Positions 23,896 to 35,269 of a stretch of DNA of 64,000 bases are shown one piece after another. The position numbers and the translations under genes were made by a program. Origin of the DNA: Phlebopus portentosus (Eukaryota > Basidiomycota > Agaricomycetes > Boletales > Boletinellaceae); NCBI GenBank assembly GCA_037892935.1, contig JAYXKI010000016.1, forward strand, positions 744,001 through 808,000. The letters are read 5' to 3'. How positions within the stretch are numbered: the stretch's first letter is position 1; each line of letters opens with the position of its first letter. The notes beneath the pieces were generated by a model. The model saw only the letters and a list, made by a program, of their open reading frames with translations, had not been told where the DNA came from and did not search any database.

Positions 23896-26800
23896 GATTT
23901 ACAGGTCGTCTCGGTTGTTCCATGTGTCGTGACTCGTGTCCTCATGCTTTCTCAGCAGTTTCCGGCTTTAGGCGAAATCGTGCTACGCGGTTTGGTACCG
24001 CGTAGTCAAGATCTATCGAGTAGTTGGGGCTACATGTTTGTGGAGGTGTAAAGAGCGCAGATGCGCCACCCGGTCTCCTTTAAAAGGGTCGCTGGGCAGT
24101 TGTGGAAGCTCCATCAACTGTGTTTGTTCGTCTTGCTTCCTTCCGTTTCTCTTCTTCAGCTTGCTTTCTTGCTTTGCTCGTACTCTGCTCTTGGTTCCTT
24201 CTAGCTTGCGCTTTGAGTTAGTTCTTAAGCAATAATCAGACCTCCTGTACTCATATGTATGTTTTCTTTCGTAGAAAATGAATTCGAATGTAAAAAGTGA
24301 TTATTTTGAAAATCTGATATTGATGGATTCGGTGCGATGCACATACGGATATAGGCGGGTATACAGCCGATGAATAATCAATCTCCAATCTCGTATCACC
24401 GCAGCAAGGAAAATTTTAATCGAAGGACAAAGGTATCATCTATCAACGGAAGCATTACCGCTGATGTCGAGACCCCGTCTTTGATCGGAAGTATTATTGC
24501 TCAATTCAATTGTATCCCTTTAATGGATCAAATTGTATTTCGTCTCCTCTCATCGTATCTTGTCCTGTCCCTTCAAATTGGTAAAAATCAATCAGTATTA
24601 CTGTCAGAAAGCATATTATATTGCAATAGGTTATGAGAAACACGATTAATTTATCGGCTGAATCTCAGTAAGCTAAGATACCGGATCTCTTTGATAGCTA
24701 GGTAATCCTCAACACCAAGGAGAGTCATCAGGAGAACGAGCGCCCACCAGTGAATAAAAAAGACGTCGACCGCCGAATTCGAGGTGTTCTAAGTCCCCCG
24801 GGCGCTTGATAAGGATTAACATGCGAAGGAATCAGATAAATCTGAAAGATCGAGAAGGGAAGGCGTAGTAAGTACGGCATGTTATACAGTTGCTATCCAT
24901 ATAACATGGCGCAAAGTCCGAATGAACGCCCGCCTGCCGGCGGGAACGGACATTAACGGTTCAGCACGGCCCAAAGGCTCAGTCTCTGGACACCGACTCT
25001 CAGGATGATTTCGAAGGTGTGAGACGAGAAGATAAGTGTGAGACTTGTAGGATGGCGGGGAAAGACGGGGCTCAGTGCTGAAGTAAGGTCTGTGCCTCGA
25101 ACTGACGTTCGAGACTTCCAGCCAGTCTAGACACTCTCAGGGCATAGAAGGATAAAGTCGCCGTCGACTCTTTGGTCCAAGTTACTACATTGTCTCCCGC
25201 TCCGTTTCCTATATTCATCTCATCATCACTGTGAGCAAGTAAGCACAGGTGCGGATTAGCTCGCTCGCCATCCAAAACACCAGTACACCAGTGTAACTTA
25301 CCAGTCTCCTCGAGGACGGGATACTCACTTAACTTACAGTGTTAGTGGGTTATTAATTTCCGTATGAACCCCTTGTCTTCTCAAGATGATTCACCGACCC
25401 GTCATAAGCTCCCGAATCTTATCTTCTCGCTTCTGGTAGTCTAATGGATTCTGGAAACTGCAAACGGTACCTCGGTAAGCAAATACATATGCAGTACTGT
25501 ACTGTACATACTGATATTAGGGCCGTCCGTCCCGTCATGACTGCCTACCTTCAATTCCAACAAGGAATTGAAGCACTCGACACAACTCTTCACCTGACCA
25601 TTGACGAACAAGGCGGTGAGGCAGGAAGGGACGATCCAGACTCCGCGTGTAAATGCGCGTGAACGCATCCGCGGGAGAGCAGGACCGACTTCCACGGAGG
25701 CAATTAGCGCTTTAAAATTAGATGGCGCTAAATGGAAATGACCCTTTCTGAGCTGATTGCCTTCGTGTGCGCTTTGCAAACTCGCCTGTTATGGGAAAAT
25801 AATATACCTGTCTCATTCATTGAGCGTTTCTTTTCCTTACAATTTGTATGTATGTATCAACCAAGAGAACTGTGCAGGGAAAGTCAGGGCGATCACTTAC
25901 CTGTTTCAGAACCAGTGCCTTGTTTGGGTTCCGACCGAAATCGGCTAATCTCTTGAGCAGGGCAGTGAGTCACTTTTACGTACATGGCAGGCCAAGAAAA
26001 GAAACTGAATGCATCCAGAACGGAAATGAATGGCGCCGGCTGCGGCGCCAAAAGAAGGAGGAGATAAGGGCCCAAGTATCCATATGAGGCGACGCGTGCC
26101 CCGCTTTAGGGTCCGATCTGGCCGAAAGAATCACGACATGTGCTAATACAGGACGAGTCATCGCCCGAATCGGAGTGGAGATCAAATCCAAAACAGCAAG
26201 AGGAGGTGATGACGCGGACGCGAATTTTGGCGTTGCTAGGGCAATGGGTGACAGAAAGTTATCTCAGATTCGGACGTCCTCGACAGAAAGACCGGCTGAA
26301 GAGAAGGACTCGCGGTGCACGGAAGGGGAATTAGAGAGGACTGAGGCAGGAGATGAGTGAGATGGTGAGATGGATGGGCTTGGGGAGCGGGAGAAGGACG
26401 GGCAGCTGGGGATGATTTGGGGACGCATGACCCGAACAAGGTTTGAGGGTCCTAATACGGAAAGATGCGGCCGATAACAGAACCGGGACACGTGGGAGAG
26501 AACGTGGGAACATTCGACTGCGGGGTTCCCCCTAGGGGTCATGACGCAACAACTCCTTCCGGTTGAGAGCTCATTGACAACGCAACGCGCAAGCAGGACG
26601 CACAAAGCAACGAGAAAAGAGCGTCAACGCAACGTATACGGACTGAAGAGGAAGGAGAACCGGCAAGGAGAGGGATGAGGATCAAGGGATGGAAGGAGCG
26701 AGCGCCATGAGAAGCTCTAGGCACGGCTGCGATGTGATGGATGAGGCAGTGTGATTGGCCGGACCAAAAAAGGGGTCTTGCTTAGTCAGCAAATGGGTCC

Positions 26801-27026
26801 AAAGGGAGAAAAATAAATATTTATTCGACTTCAAAAAGAAGGAAAGGGCACCTTCCTCTTCAGACCCCCACTGCCCTTTGTGGACAGCCTGCACCAAAGC
26901 AGTAGTATCACGCTACGATTCGATTCGCGTCGCGCGTCGTGCAGCATACACATCCCACTCTCGTCGCTCGTCGACCCCGCCGCGTAGCTAAAGGCTCCGG
27001 CATCACTCACCTCGACGTCCAAGTTC
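23896..27026. other. Gene-poor 3.1 kb upstream of the MADS-box gene
   Basis: No gene was recognised. The first part should hold the 3' UTR of the Red1-like gene. An AT-rich block lies near 24240-24670. From about 26150 to 26720 the plus strand is purine-rich (GA-rich), and the last 300 bp before the MADS start are pyrimidine-rich, as in fungal promoters. Overlapping short ORFs on both strands lack motifs. The long upstream region may reflect complex regulation of the MADS-box gene. Confidence 0.5.
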
Positions 27027-28189
27027 ATGTCCGCCGAGTCTCAGATCCCTTCCCCGAACACCCGTAAACGTTCACGCGCAACAATGCAAGCAACTGACAC
27101 GCAAGGCGCTCCAATTCAACAGCAACCGGCGACTGAGGACGGTTTCGTCAATGACAACGATGCCGCCGAGTCTCCCGGTGATGACGATGAGGAAGAAGGC
27201 GGAAAATCGGACAAGAAGGCTGGTCGTCGTAAAATTAAGATCGAGTTCATCCAGGACAAGAGTCGGCGCCACATTACATTCTCGAAACGGAAGGCTGGTG
27301 AGTACCGTTTCTGGTTATGCAATGCTTCCGTCACGCGCGACGCGTCCACGGCATGCTCGCCGCCCACATTATTTCCATTATTTTCCTCTTATTTCGTCTG
27401 TATATTCGAACCGTGTGAACATATGCGCTGACTGCAACACACACAGGTATTATGAAGAAAGCTTATGAACTCTCTACTCTCACTGGCACTCAAGTGCTTT
27501 TGCTCGTCGTGTCCGAAACCGGCCTTGTCTATACTTTCACCACTGCGAAACTACAGCCGCTGGTGACCCAGCCAGAGGGCAAAAACCTTATCCAAGCATG
27601 TCTCAATGCTCCTCATGGTCAGCTTCCATCAAGCATGCCCGTTGGTGCACCACTTGGCCGGCCCGCGCCTCAGCAAATGCAGACTCAAGCAGGTGCAGGC
27701 GGGCAAAATCAGTCGGTTTCAGGAATGCCGCCTCCGCCAATCGGCCAGCGCAACGTTCCTGGCGGTCTCGCGATTGGCGGCGGCGCCGGCGGTGTATCAG
27801 GACAAGCTGGCGAAGACGCAGATGGTGAACGCGACACACACGACGATGTCGATGTTGAAGCCGACAAACGTGGGGCCCCTCGTCGAAGGACATCCGGTGC
27901 TTCAAAGCAAGGTGCTAATGCGAGTAGCGGCCAAGCTGGTGCAGCGCGAAGCCCAACGACTCCAAGTGCGCATGTCGGAGCACCTCCGCAGGGTATACCG
28001 CCTATGGGCCAGCCGTCATATGGCGCCGCACCTGGTAGTGCTGGTCAGGACGGTGCAGCTGGACATCCAGCGCCTCCGGTGTACCCGATGTACGCAAATG
28101 CGCCCCAAACAGGGTATTATCCTCCTCCTGGCATGGCTTGGGGCCAGCCTCAGGGCGGTCCTCCCCCGCAGCCAACGTATAGGAGGTAA
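27027..28189 (+). CDS. SRF-type MADS-box transcription factor (Mcm1/Umc1-like)
   Basis: Two exons (27027-27297 and 27447-28189) encode 337 residues. The SRF-type MADS domain is GRRKIKIEFIQDKSRRHITF, SKRKAGIMKKAYELSTLTGT and QVLLLVVSETGLVYTFTT, with the intron falling inside KAG. Before it is an acidic stretch (SPGDDDEEEGGKSDKK). After it is a long Gly/Pro/Gln-rich tail, probably a transactivation region. Mcm1-type factors partner with homeodomain and HMG proteins to control cell-type, pheromone-response and cell-cycle genes. That is family knowledge; there is no direct evidence here for particular targets, although a pheromone-like gene lies 4 kb downstream. Confidence 0.93.
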
Positions 28190-29479
28190 ATGAGCAGTCT
28201 TTTTTGACGGTCCGACAGTGCATATATGCGGTCGATTTCGCTTTCTTTTTCGCCTTTCCGTTTTCCGTCGGTCTTCGTACTTTCATCGTCTTCTGGCCTA
28301 CTTTCTTTGGTCTGACTCGAACCTTTCGTCTTATTTAGTCGTGCGTTCCGATGATCACGACACGCGAGCTGTTACTTCTGGCCCCTCCCAGATTCTTTGA
28401 TGTACCATAACCGTAATACCCCGCTCCGCTTCAATTCGTTTCCGGCGTCTCCAACTTCTCAGTTAGGTTCTGTGACGACTTCCAAATGCACTATTTCGGC
28501 CCGTCATGTCTTGATTGTTTACCTCCCTACGCAAGTCCCGATACTCTTGGTCTGTATAAACCGATTGGACGAAACACAAAATATTTCGTTTTTCTTAGTA
28601 TCCATTGCTTTCTCTTTTTCCTTCGTAGTATGCGTAATCCTTTCATATGCCTATGCTGTCTTCTATCTTCGAGCTCTCCTCCGATCTTTTCTGTGTTTGT
28701 CCTTCGCGCCGCTCCCGGTGCGCCGTTGTTTGTCGTACTTACATACGTTGTTTCTTTTTTTTCCCCTAGTCCGATTGTTCGATATGACTTTGTATTATTA
28801 CTTCGGCTAAATCCTGAAGATCGCTTTGCTTCGTCGCAATCGCAATTTCCTGATTTGATGAGTCTAAAGCAGAGAATCGGTCTAGCCAACCTTCCTTCCT
28901 CCCTCCTTCCATTTCTGTCATCTTCCCTCCTCGTCCTCGATCATCTCTCCCGATCATCGATACTGAAACGAACGCACACAAAACGCGTGACTCGAAAATA
29001 GCCTCAATTGGAGCTGGACAAGATTCTGGTTCTGGACGTCAGGGACCACACGAGGAATAAGGAAAAGACTGCCACAGCAACCGGGCCCGACTCACCTGCC
29101 TGAAGCGGAGCTATATGCATATGGAAAGGGACAATCCGGACGGATTTAGAATTGGACTGGTTACGATATGTAGTATGTAGGCATGCACGGATTTGGACAG
29201 ATGCGATGATACTACCTCTTTGGATCTCTTTCGATTTGGTTTCCAATTTGATATTGAAGGATTGACTGCATTTGGATGCAGAAGACCAACTGGTCAGGGT
29301 AAGTGACAATATATATTACATGCCAAAGTAAAAGGGCGCTGTGTAGTTCTTATCCTATAAGCTGGAGAAGTAGCAGTCCATCCTTTGAATAAATCGTAAA
29401 CGAAAAAGGCAAAGAAGGCAATATCCACCGAAGTCCAGAGTCATAACTTCATGAGAGCAGGAGAACGCTGAAGTCCCGA
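28190..29479. other. Convergent 3' intergenic region, pyrimidine-rich
   Basis: About 1.3 kb between the MADS gene (plus) and the SDR gene (minus). The first 800 bp is strongly T/C-rich on the plus strand, which creates long hydrophobic-looking spurious frames (for example 28486-29001). This fits a long 3' UTR rather than a membrane protein: there is no plausible start context or family motif. Confidence 0.5.
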
Positions 29480-30908
29480 TCAAACATCCCTCACTTGCTC
29501 CTCCAACCAATTCCACAATTCCTCTGCCTTCTGCGGATCGTCCGAGCCCGGACCGGCAGATTCGGTGCGGCGTGCCCAAGGTACAAAGAACGCTCCGTTT
29601 GAGTCTAGCGTTTCTGGAGATGTTCCTGCGTACAGAGGGGTGAGCGCACCAAGCTCGGATTCGTACATGTATATCGTCTTCTACGATAGAGAATACAATA
29701 TCTTACTTCTCTGGTTAATCTGGAAGGAAGAAGAGCGCACGTACGATGAACCATGCGGCTACTCTGTCTGCGTACCGGAGTAGATCTGTCTTCAGAATGC
29801 CTATATTTTCCCGATTAGTCTATGAACCGTATTAAGACGTCGGAAGACGGGATGGAATCACGTACCTGGTGCACATCCTGTGAAGACGATCCCTTGATCT
29901 CCAAATCTCCTGGAAAATTCTCTTGAAAGGAGCACGTCTCCCTTTTTTTATCATACAAAAGGAAATAAATCAGCAAGTTCAATATACCAGTAGGCTGAGC
30001 TAAAGCCTTACTAGTTTACTCTGATTGTACAACGCCATCGTGCCGAATTTGCGGCGCTTCGGCCCATCTCTTAGAGTCTCGTAGTCGATGGCACCACGAG
30101 AGAGGTGTCGTGCAATGGACGAGACTGTTACGACGCGTGCCTTCCCTTCTGGAGAGGATTTTGAGCCCTCGGTCAGCTGCGGTAGGAGGAGTTTGGTGAG
30201 ATAGAAGTGACCTAAGCAGGAAGATGCGTCAGTATGACGAGTCGAATTTGGAAAAGAGATGCGAAGGTCCGTGTACCAAGGACATTTGTCCCGAACTGCA
30301 GGTCATACCCCTGTGCAGTGAGCATTTCTATGGGCGGCCACATAACACCTCTAGAGATAGTCAAGATTACAATTCTATCATCGACACTGCAGAGATAGGC
30401 TTGACGTGCCCATTGTTGAACAGGAAATGCAACGCCGTTTCTTGGCTAAAAAGTCGTATGAGTACTGTGCCGATCTGAGTTTCAGAAGTGACCTGCCTCC
30501 GAAACTGTTCGACAGCACGCTTGACAGAATTCAGGTCTGCAAGGTCGAGCTCCAAGAAGAGAGCTTCATTCCCTGTCTCTTTCTCCAGCTCGTTGATCGC
30601 TGCGTCTGCTTTCTCCTTATTCCGACTCGCCATGTAGACCTTCGCGTTCTTGTGCAACAGAGCCTTCAGAGTCGCTACTCATCAGTGCCATCATGTCACT
30701 CACCCTCCCCAGTCCTTGAGATACACACCTTAACGATTTCCTTCCCAATTCCACCATTTCCGCCCGTAACAATCGCAACGCGACCCATCAAATCGGGCAC
30801 GTCCTCAAGGCCGTACTTCGATTTCGGCGGGAATGCCTCGGCGTTGTATCGCACAAAGTTACTCAGGTAGCTCATGACGATTCGCAAGTCGTTTTGAAGG
30901 GTGGCCAT
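29480..30908 (-). CDS. Short-chain dehydrogenase/reductase (retinol dehydrogenase/WWOX-like)
   Basis: NAD(P)-dependent oxidoreductase, substrate unknown. It starts MATLQNDLRIVMSYLSNF and shows the Rossmann motif VAIVTGGNGGIG, VYMASRNKEKADAAI (cofactor-specificity arm), LDLADLNSVK and LHFLFNNGGVMWPP (NNAG position). Then come FGTNVLGHFYLTKLLLP, VVTVSSIA (catalytic Ser) and YNQSKLGDVLL (Y-x-x-x-K). It ends WNWLEEQVRDV-stop at 29480. About 330 residues, usual for extended SDRs of this group. Around 30418 the NNG/GVMW join needs a GC-AG intron (donor GG|GCACGT) or a small sequence error. Possible roles include lipid, retinoid-like or secondary-metabolite reduction. Confidence 0.9.
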
Positions 30909-32285
30909 CTTTGCAAATAGAGGTATACGCTTTTAAAAGGTATTCGATCTTCAGGGAGAGTTTCAGCTTGAAATTTGCACGACGGGGAGACGGGAGACGG
31001 GACGAGGAATCCAAGCTATCAGCGTCGAGGACGCGCGGACCTGTGGTGTATAGTTCCCGCGCTGATCGGGCACCCGTATGCTGTTGGTATTGGACCGTGA
31101 CTTGACGCAACAACGAGAGCTTGGAGGTCTCTGAAGAGGTAAACCTAGTACTAGACCATCAAAAGCCTAACGAAACTGAAGGTTAATCGCACTTTATCAG
31201 ATCAAATAATCGTTCGATATGACACAGAAAGTCGGAAAGAACGACATTTGATCGCCTCGACTTCGCAATTTTCAAGAAGACGAAGCTTGTCATTCTCTGG
31301 ATGTGGTCGGCGAAAATAATAACTTAAATAGGCTGAAAATATGGCAAACTACTAGTCTTTTGAGATCCCATTACAACAATTTGCACGATATTATGTCAAT
31401 CATGAGGGACTTATATTCGCATATAGCAGTGGCAGAATGATTATATGCTATGCCGTTCCGCCGCTGCTATATGCGAAATAATCTTGTGCAGGTTTTTGTG
31501 AAGCCATTACGGTGTTTCAAGTTGCGTCAAATCACTTTCTCGCCACGCTGACAGACAGACAATGAAATAATGATTTACGGTTATGTAATGCTATGCTGAA
31601 ACTTTGTCTTTAAAACAGAATGAACATGAAGAATGGGTTCTGCAAGGATGGCTTGGTGTGTTTGTTTGCTAGCTTCATTCTTTCCTAAAGTCATTGTGAG
31701 AGTGACTGTTGCTTTTGTGGTGAGGACGGGCACGTGCTGCTCAACGCGAAAAAACGCGTCTTGCCAGAGACTGTGACCGGGAAGCCACCTTATTGTTCTA
31801 CCTTCACCACCACCACAGTTCCGTATGTTCCATCCCTTCCCAACAGTGTGACTCTCATCGCATCACATTTCTTTTTGTCCCGCCACGCGACAATTGTCTG
31901 TCACTCATAATTCCCGTTATTTCTCCTTCTTCGCGTGCTAATTGTCAAGAACGCTACAGAAACGAAATGCTTTTCACTGAGCAACCGGAGTTTGTGAATC
32001 AAGATGCTGTGATAGCATGGCTAGAGGCATGCCGTGCTACGGCTTGACCGCGGGTCGATCAATCGATGTTGACACAATTACAGAGACTCGTCAAAGACGC
32101 AAGGGCATGCCTTTGAGCCTCTATTGTTGGCGCCCACAGCGGATGCTGGATCTCATAGTATCTTGCGAATAAGACTGCCGCGGAGAATGGAATGGTTCGG
32201 AGTCACTACCCGTGCACACTGTCTCTGCATATGTATTGTTGACGTCCAGTCTGAGGCAATTTCCCCATTGACAAGAGCTCTTGAG
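30909..32285. other. Divergent intergenic region
   Basis: About 1.4 kb between the SDR start (minus) and the TATA box of the pheromone-like gene (plus). It contains a near-perfect 62-bp inverted repeat at 31416-31477. The stretch 31140-31640 is AT-rich. A frame at 31793-32047 has no motif. No gene is supported. Confidence 0.5.
31416..31477. repeat. Imperfect inverted repeat (22-bp arms)
   Basis: The left arm TTCGCATATAGCAGTGGCAGAA and the right arm pair along 22 bp with two mismatches; the outer 14 bp (TTCGCATATAGCAG) are perfect. The 18-bp loop is itself AT-rich. No target-site duplication was obvious. It could be a fold-back element remnant or a cruciform-forming regulatory site. Confidence 0.75.
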
Positions 32286-32294
32286 TATATAAAA
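32286..32294 (+). promoter_or_regulatory. TATA box of the pheromone-like gene
   Basis: TATATAAAA lies 144 bp before the ATG at 32438. No other ATG occurs between a start site about 30 bp downstream and that codon, so the scanning ribosome would meet the 44-residue ORF first. Confidence 0.6.
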
Positions 32295-32437
32295 GCTTGT
32301 GCTCCGGCCACTTCTTCAGTGTTCCCCAGACTTCCGTCAACGAGTCCTTCCACTCCGTCCGTCGCGCAAGCAGCAGCTTTTGCGCACTTGCTAAACCCTT
32401 ACGTACCTGCGTACTCACCATCTGCTCTGCAGCATCG

Positions 32438-32572
32438 ATGGACGCCTTCACCGACATCACTACTTTTTTCTCTGACACGGCCTCCTCCTCGTCATCATCT
32501 TCCGAGGAGTCGAGCATTCCCGTCAACTACGAGCAAAGCAGCACAAGCGGGAGCTACTGCGTTATCGCTTGA
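32438..32572 (+). CDS. Putative lipopeptide mating-pheromone precursor with CaaX box
   Basis: A 44-residue ORF that begins MDAFTDITTFFSD and ends SSTSGSYCVIA-stop. The terminal C-V-I-A is a classical CaaX farnesylation box, and a Tyr-Cys before it is common in Agaricomycete pheromone precursors. The acidic, Ser-rich propeptide and total size (40-70 residues) also fit. In the family the precursor is farnesylated, trimmed of -aaX, carboxymethylated and cut N-terminally, often after a charged pair. A cut around YEQ would leave about nine residues, but this is inference. A good TATA box lies upstream. No STE3-type seven-helix receptor was found in the window, so it may be a pheromone gene outside a B mating-type locus. 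It could instead be a chance CaaX ORF. Confidence 0.72.
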   Translation: MDAFTDITTFFSDTASSSSSSSEESSIPVNYEQSSTSGSYCVIA

Positions 32573-33370
32573 GTCCTTCGAAGCCCTCTGGGCCTCCTTG
32601 CACATGGCACTTTCACGATCTTCTTTATCATCGGTGAGCATCTCTCTTACTACGATTCCTTTGTTGCATTCGGATTGACCTTCCTTTTTTTAATAGCAAT
32701 TGTAATCCTACCTGCACTCGATTTTTTTCACGTTTCTGCGTCCCGAGGCGTACAACTTCATTCGCGCTGAGACGACAACTCGCGCACCAATGACTCGTTA
32801 TCACTCTTCGTTCATCAACAACTTCGACTTTCTACCGTTCGCACACCTTGACACTTGGTTTCACTTTTTTGGCACTCGATACGTTCCTGCTCTTTTGCGG
32901 TTTTTTTGAAGACTTTTGGATAAATTATTTTGTTGGAACGAAGCGTTATCAGCGACACACCGACGTTTATGATGTTTTCATTAGACACTTGCGCGTTAGG
33001 CGCAGAATGATTGGCGGCGGTGGTGGTGGTAGTGGAGGGGGTTCTCACGTATTCACAGACACGTTCTCATTGACACGATTGTTGTTGATAGGCACGGATT
33101 CTATACAGACATGAATGACTTGAACTGATTCGAATGGCGATGAAAGTTTACAAATGCACATCTGGAACAAAAGAAATGAGAACAAATGAGATGAGTAGGA
33201 ATGAGAGCGAGTGAATCGAATAAAGTCTAAATCCACCAGAGTGATAATTTATCCGTAAAGAATAACAATAATAAAGACAGAGAAAAGGAATTATCCGTGC
33301 GCTAAATATACAGTGAATTCCCAAGCGTGTTTGGTCTTCCATAACAAATGGGACAAATAATAAAACTTGT
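32573..33370. other. Convergent 3' intergenic region
   Basis: About 0.8 kb between the pheromone-like gene and the arrestin-like gene (minus). It includes a short GGT/GGA-rich tract near 33015-33040. Open frames here are hydrophobic artefacts of T-rich sequence. No gene is supported. Confidence 0.5.
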
Positions 33371-35269
33371 TTAGTATTCCTCCTTGAATGCGTCCGTTGT
33401 GAGCTGGATTGGGATGGCCTGCTGAATTTCCCGACGTTTGCCGGAGGACATCTCAGCGTGAGGCTCGCGTACGGACACAATGAGCATATCCTGAATACAG
33501 CGATGAAAGAAAAGAAATTGAGAATGCCCATTCCAGCAAGGCGAAGCACTATGCAAGAAAGTTCAGAAGACGACGTACCCTCACAATCATACTGCCCGTG
33601 GAAAACCCACCAGTCCTCACATTGTGCTCCGGGTCAATACGAATCTCGCCTGCCCAAGTGACGCTCCCTCTCGAGACATTCGCAGTGTACATCATTCCCT
33701 CACCCAGTACAGTACGCTTGAACATGCGACTTCCTGTTCGACCTCCGCTCCCGTCTCTATTCAAAAAGCTACCTGATTCCGAGAAAATGTCGGAATTCGG
33801 GTCCAGGTCGAATTCATCGTGAGACTCCGGTTGTTGCGAATTTTGTTTGGAGTAAAGGTTGGCATGGACGGATACCACCCGGACGAGTGTTACACGTACA
33901 CCCGTTGAAGGCGCCGCTCCCCGCATTCTCCTATCTCTCTCTAGCGTATTATGCCGCTCGGATTCTTTCTCGCCGTCCAAGCTAGTCCAACTATCCGATC
34001 GCGATCCCGGAAGCGAAAGCACCCTCCCCAATCTGATGTTCTGCAAATTTTCATTTACGACATGCCCGATCACACTACATATCGTTGGAAAACCGTCCGG
34101 ATCTGTTTTCGGAAGAAAAGACGAAAGTGGAGGTCGGCTGTACGCTTTCATTGTCGATTCCGGCCCGGAGACGCGCAGATAGAAGGGGATAGTAAATGAG
34201 AGTGGCGTTATTTGCGAGTTTGGTAGATAGAGCTATATTTGTGCGCAAAGTAAATTAGTTTTGACGATGAAAACGAATGATGGAGAAAAGGAGACTCACT
34301 ACCGCCTTTAAAGGTTTGACTGAAGGGGTATTTGACTCCAGCGTTGCCATGAACCGCGTAATCGGGCCCTTATTTGGATCAGAGTTTGTCGGGAATGGAA
34401 CGGGCTGAGAAGGTCTTGTTCTGGGACGATACTCGACAGGCACCCTGAATACCGTATTCCTTCTCCATTGAGCTCTCAACGTCTTCACCTTCATGTCCCT
34501 CACTCTGGTTAAGGCAATGTTTATCTCGTATCGTACGTTGCAATGAAAGCCAGGTATACCCGGGAGTGTCTCAGCAAATGACGGAGGAAGAGGACATGAG
34601 GAACCGTCCTCTTCCGTGTAGTACGTTGGCAATGTTGTTTTGAACGCGAACGAGCGCGGACACGACCCGGGCTGAGGCGCGAAATTGCCTGATGCATGAC
34701 CGCTGCTGTATCCACCCAATCGATTCGGTGCATCCCAATACACCAACAGTTCGGAAAGCACTGGTGTGCTCGATGAACCGTTCCCAGCAACCTCTTCTAC
34801 AGTCACGTGCCCTTCAATCTGTGAAGCGGGGATTTGAAAATGAAGACTGTGAGTGTGAGATAAATGGAGTAAATATGAGATGCCCACGCACCCTGACTTC
34901 CACCTTCGTGATGCTGCTTGGGTTGGCGAAGCTGACTGTACCATCAACCCTTGCACACCTCCCATACTCTGGAACAGTCGCACTCTCGTCCTGGCCATTC
35001 AACACGAGCGTAACCCCTCCGTCCTGGATCACTATTCTATAGGGAGGCCTTCGATAGAGCTGTTCGCGTTGCACTTTCTGTTAGCAAGTGAACCGGTGAG
35101 CTGCAGAATCGATCTTTCAGAAAGATCAACGACGTACGACATCAATCTCTGGCTTTGCTTCGGGAGGTCGGGATGACGAGCGCTCTCTACCAGTAGTAGG
35201 ATAAGATTCCAGTAAACGCTGTTTACTCTCCCCTGAGTTGTGAACGTAGTCTCCGATTGCAGGAGACAT
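33371..35269 (-). CDS. Arrestin-like N-terminal domain protein
   Basis: Start chosen at 35269 (MSPAIGDYVHNSGESKQ). After one intron the arrestin N-terminal beta-sandwich begins: RRPPYRIVIQDGGVTLVLNGQ, VPEYGRCARVDGTVSF and ITKVEVRVRG. Then come EGHVTVEEVAGNGSSSTPVLSEL, FAFKTTLP, LPPSFAETLPGIPGFHCNVRYEI and a later exon block from MKAYSRPPLSSFLPK to TGGFSTGSMI. It ends AIPIQLTTDAFKEEY-stop. This architecture is widespread in Agaricomycetes. Alpha-arrestins often adapt Nedd4-type ubiquitin ligases to membrane cargo. No clear PPxY motif was seen, so that role is uncertain. Confidence 0.82.

Noticed and set aside
28486..29001. 171-codon hydrophobic plus-strand frame that looks like a membrane protein
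   Set aside because: The region is T/C-rich throughout, every frame looks hydrophobic, there is no family motif, and it lies in the expected 3' UTR of the MADS gene.
32206..32526. 106-codon acidic minus-strand frame overlapping the pheromone-like gene
   Set aside because: It covers the TATA box and coding strand of the CaaX ORF; its acidic content mirrors the Ser/Pro-rich plus strand and it has no motif.
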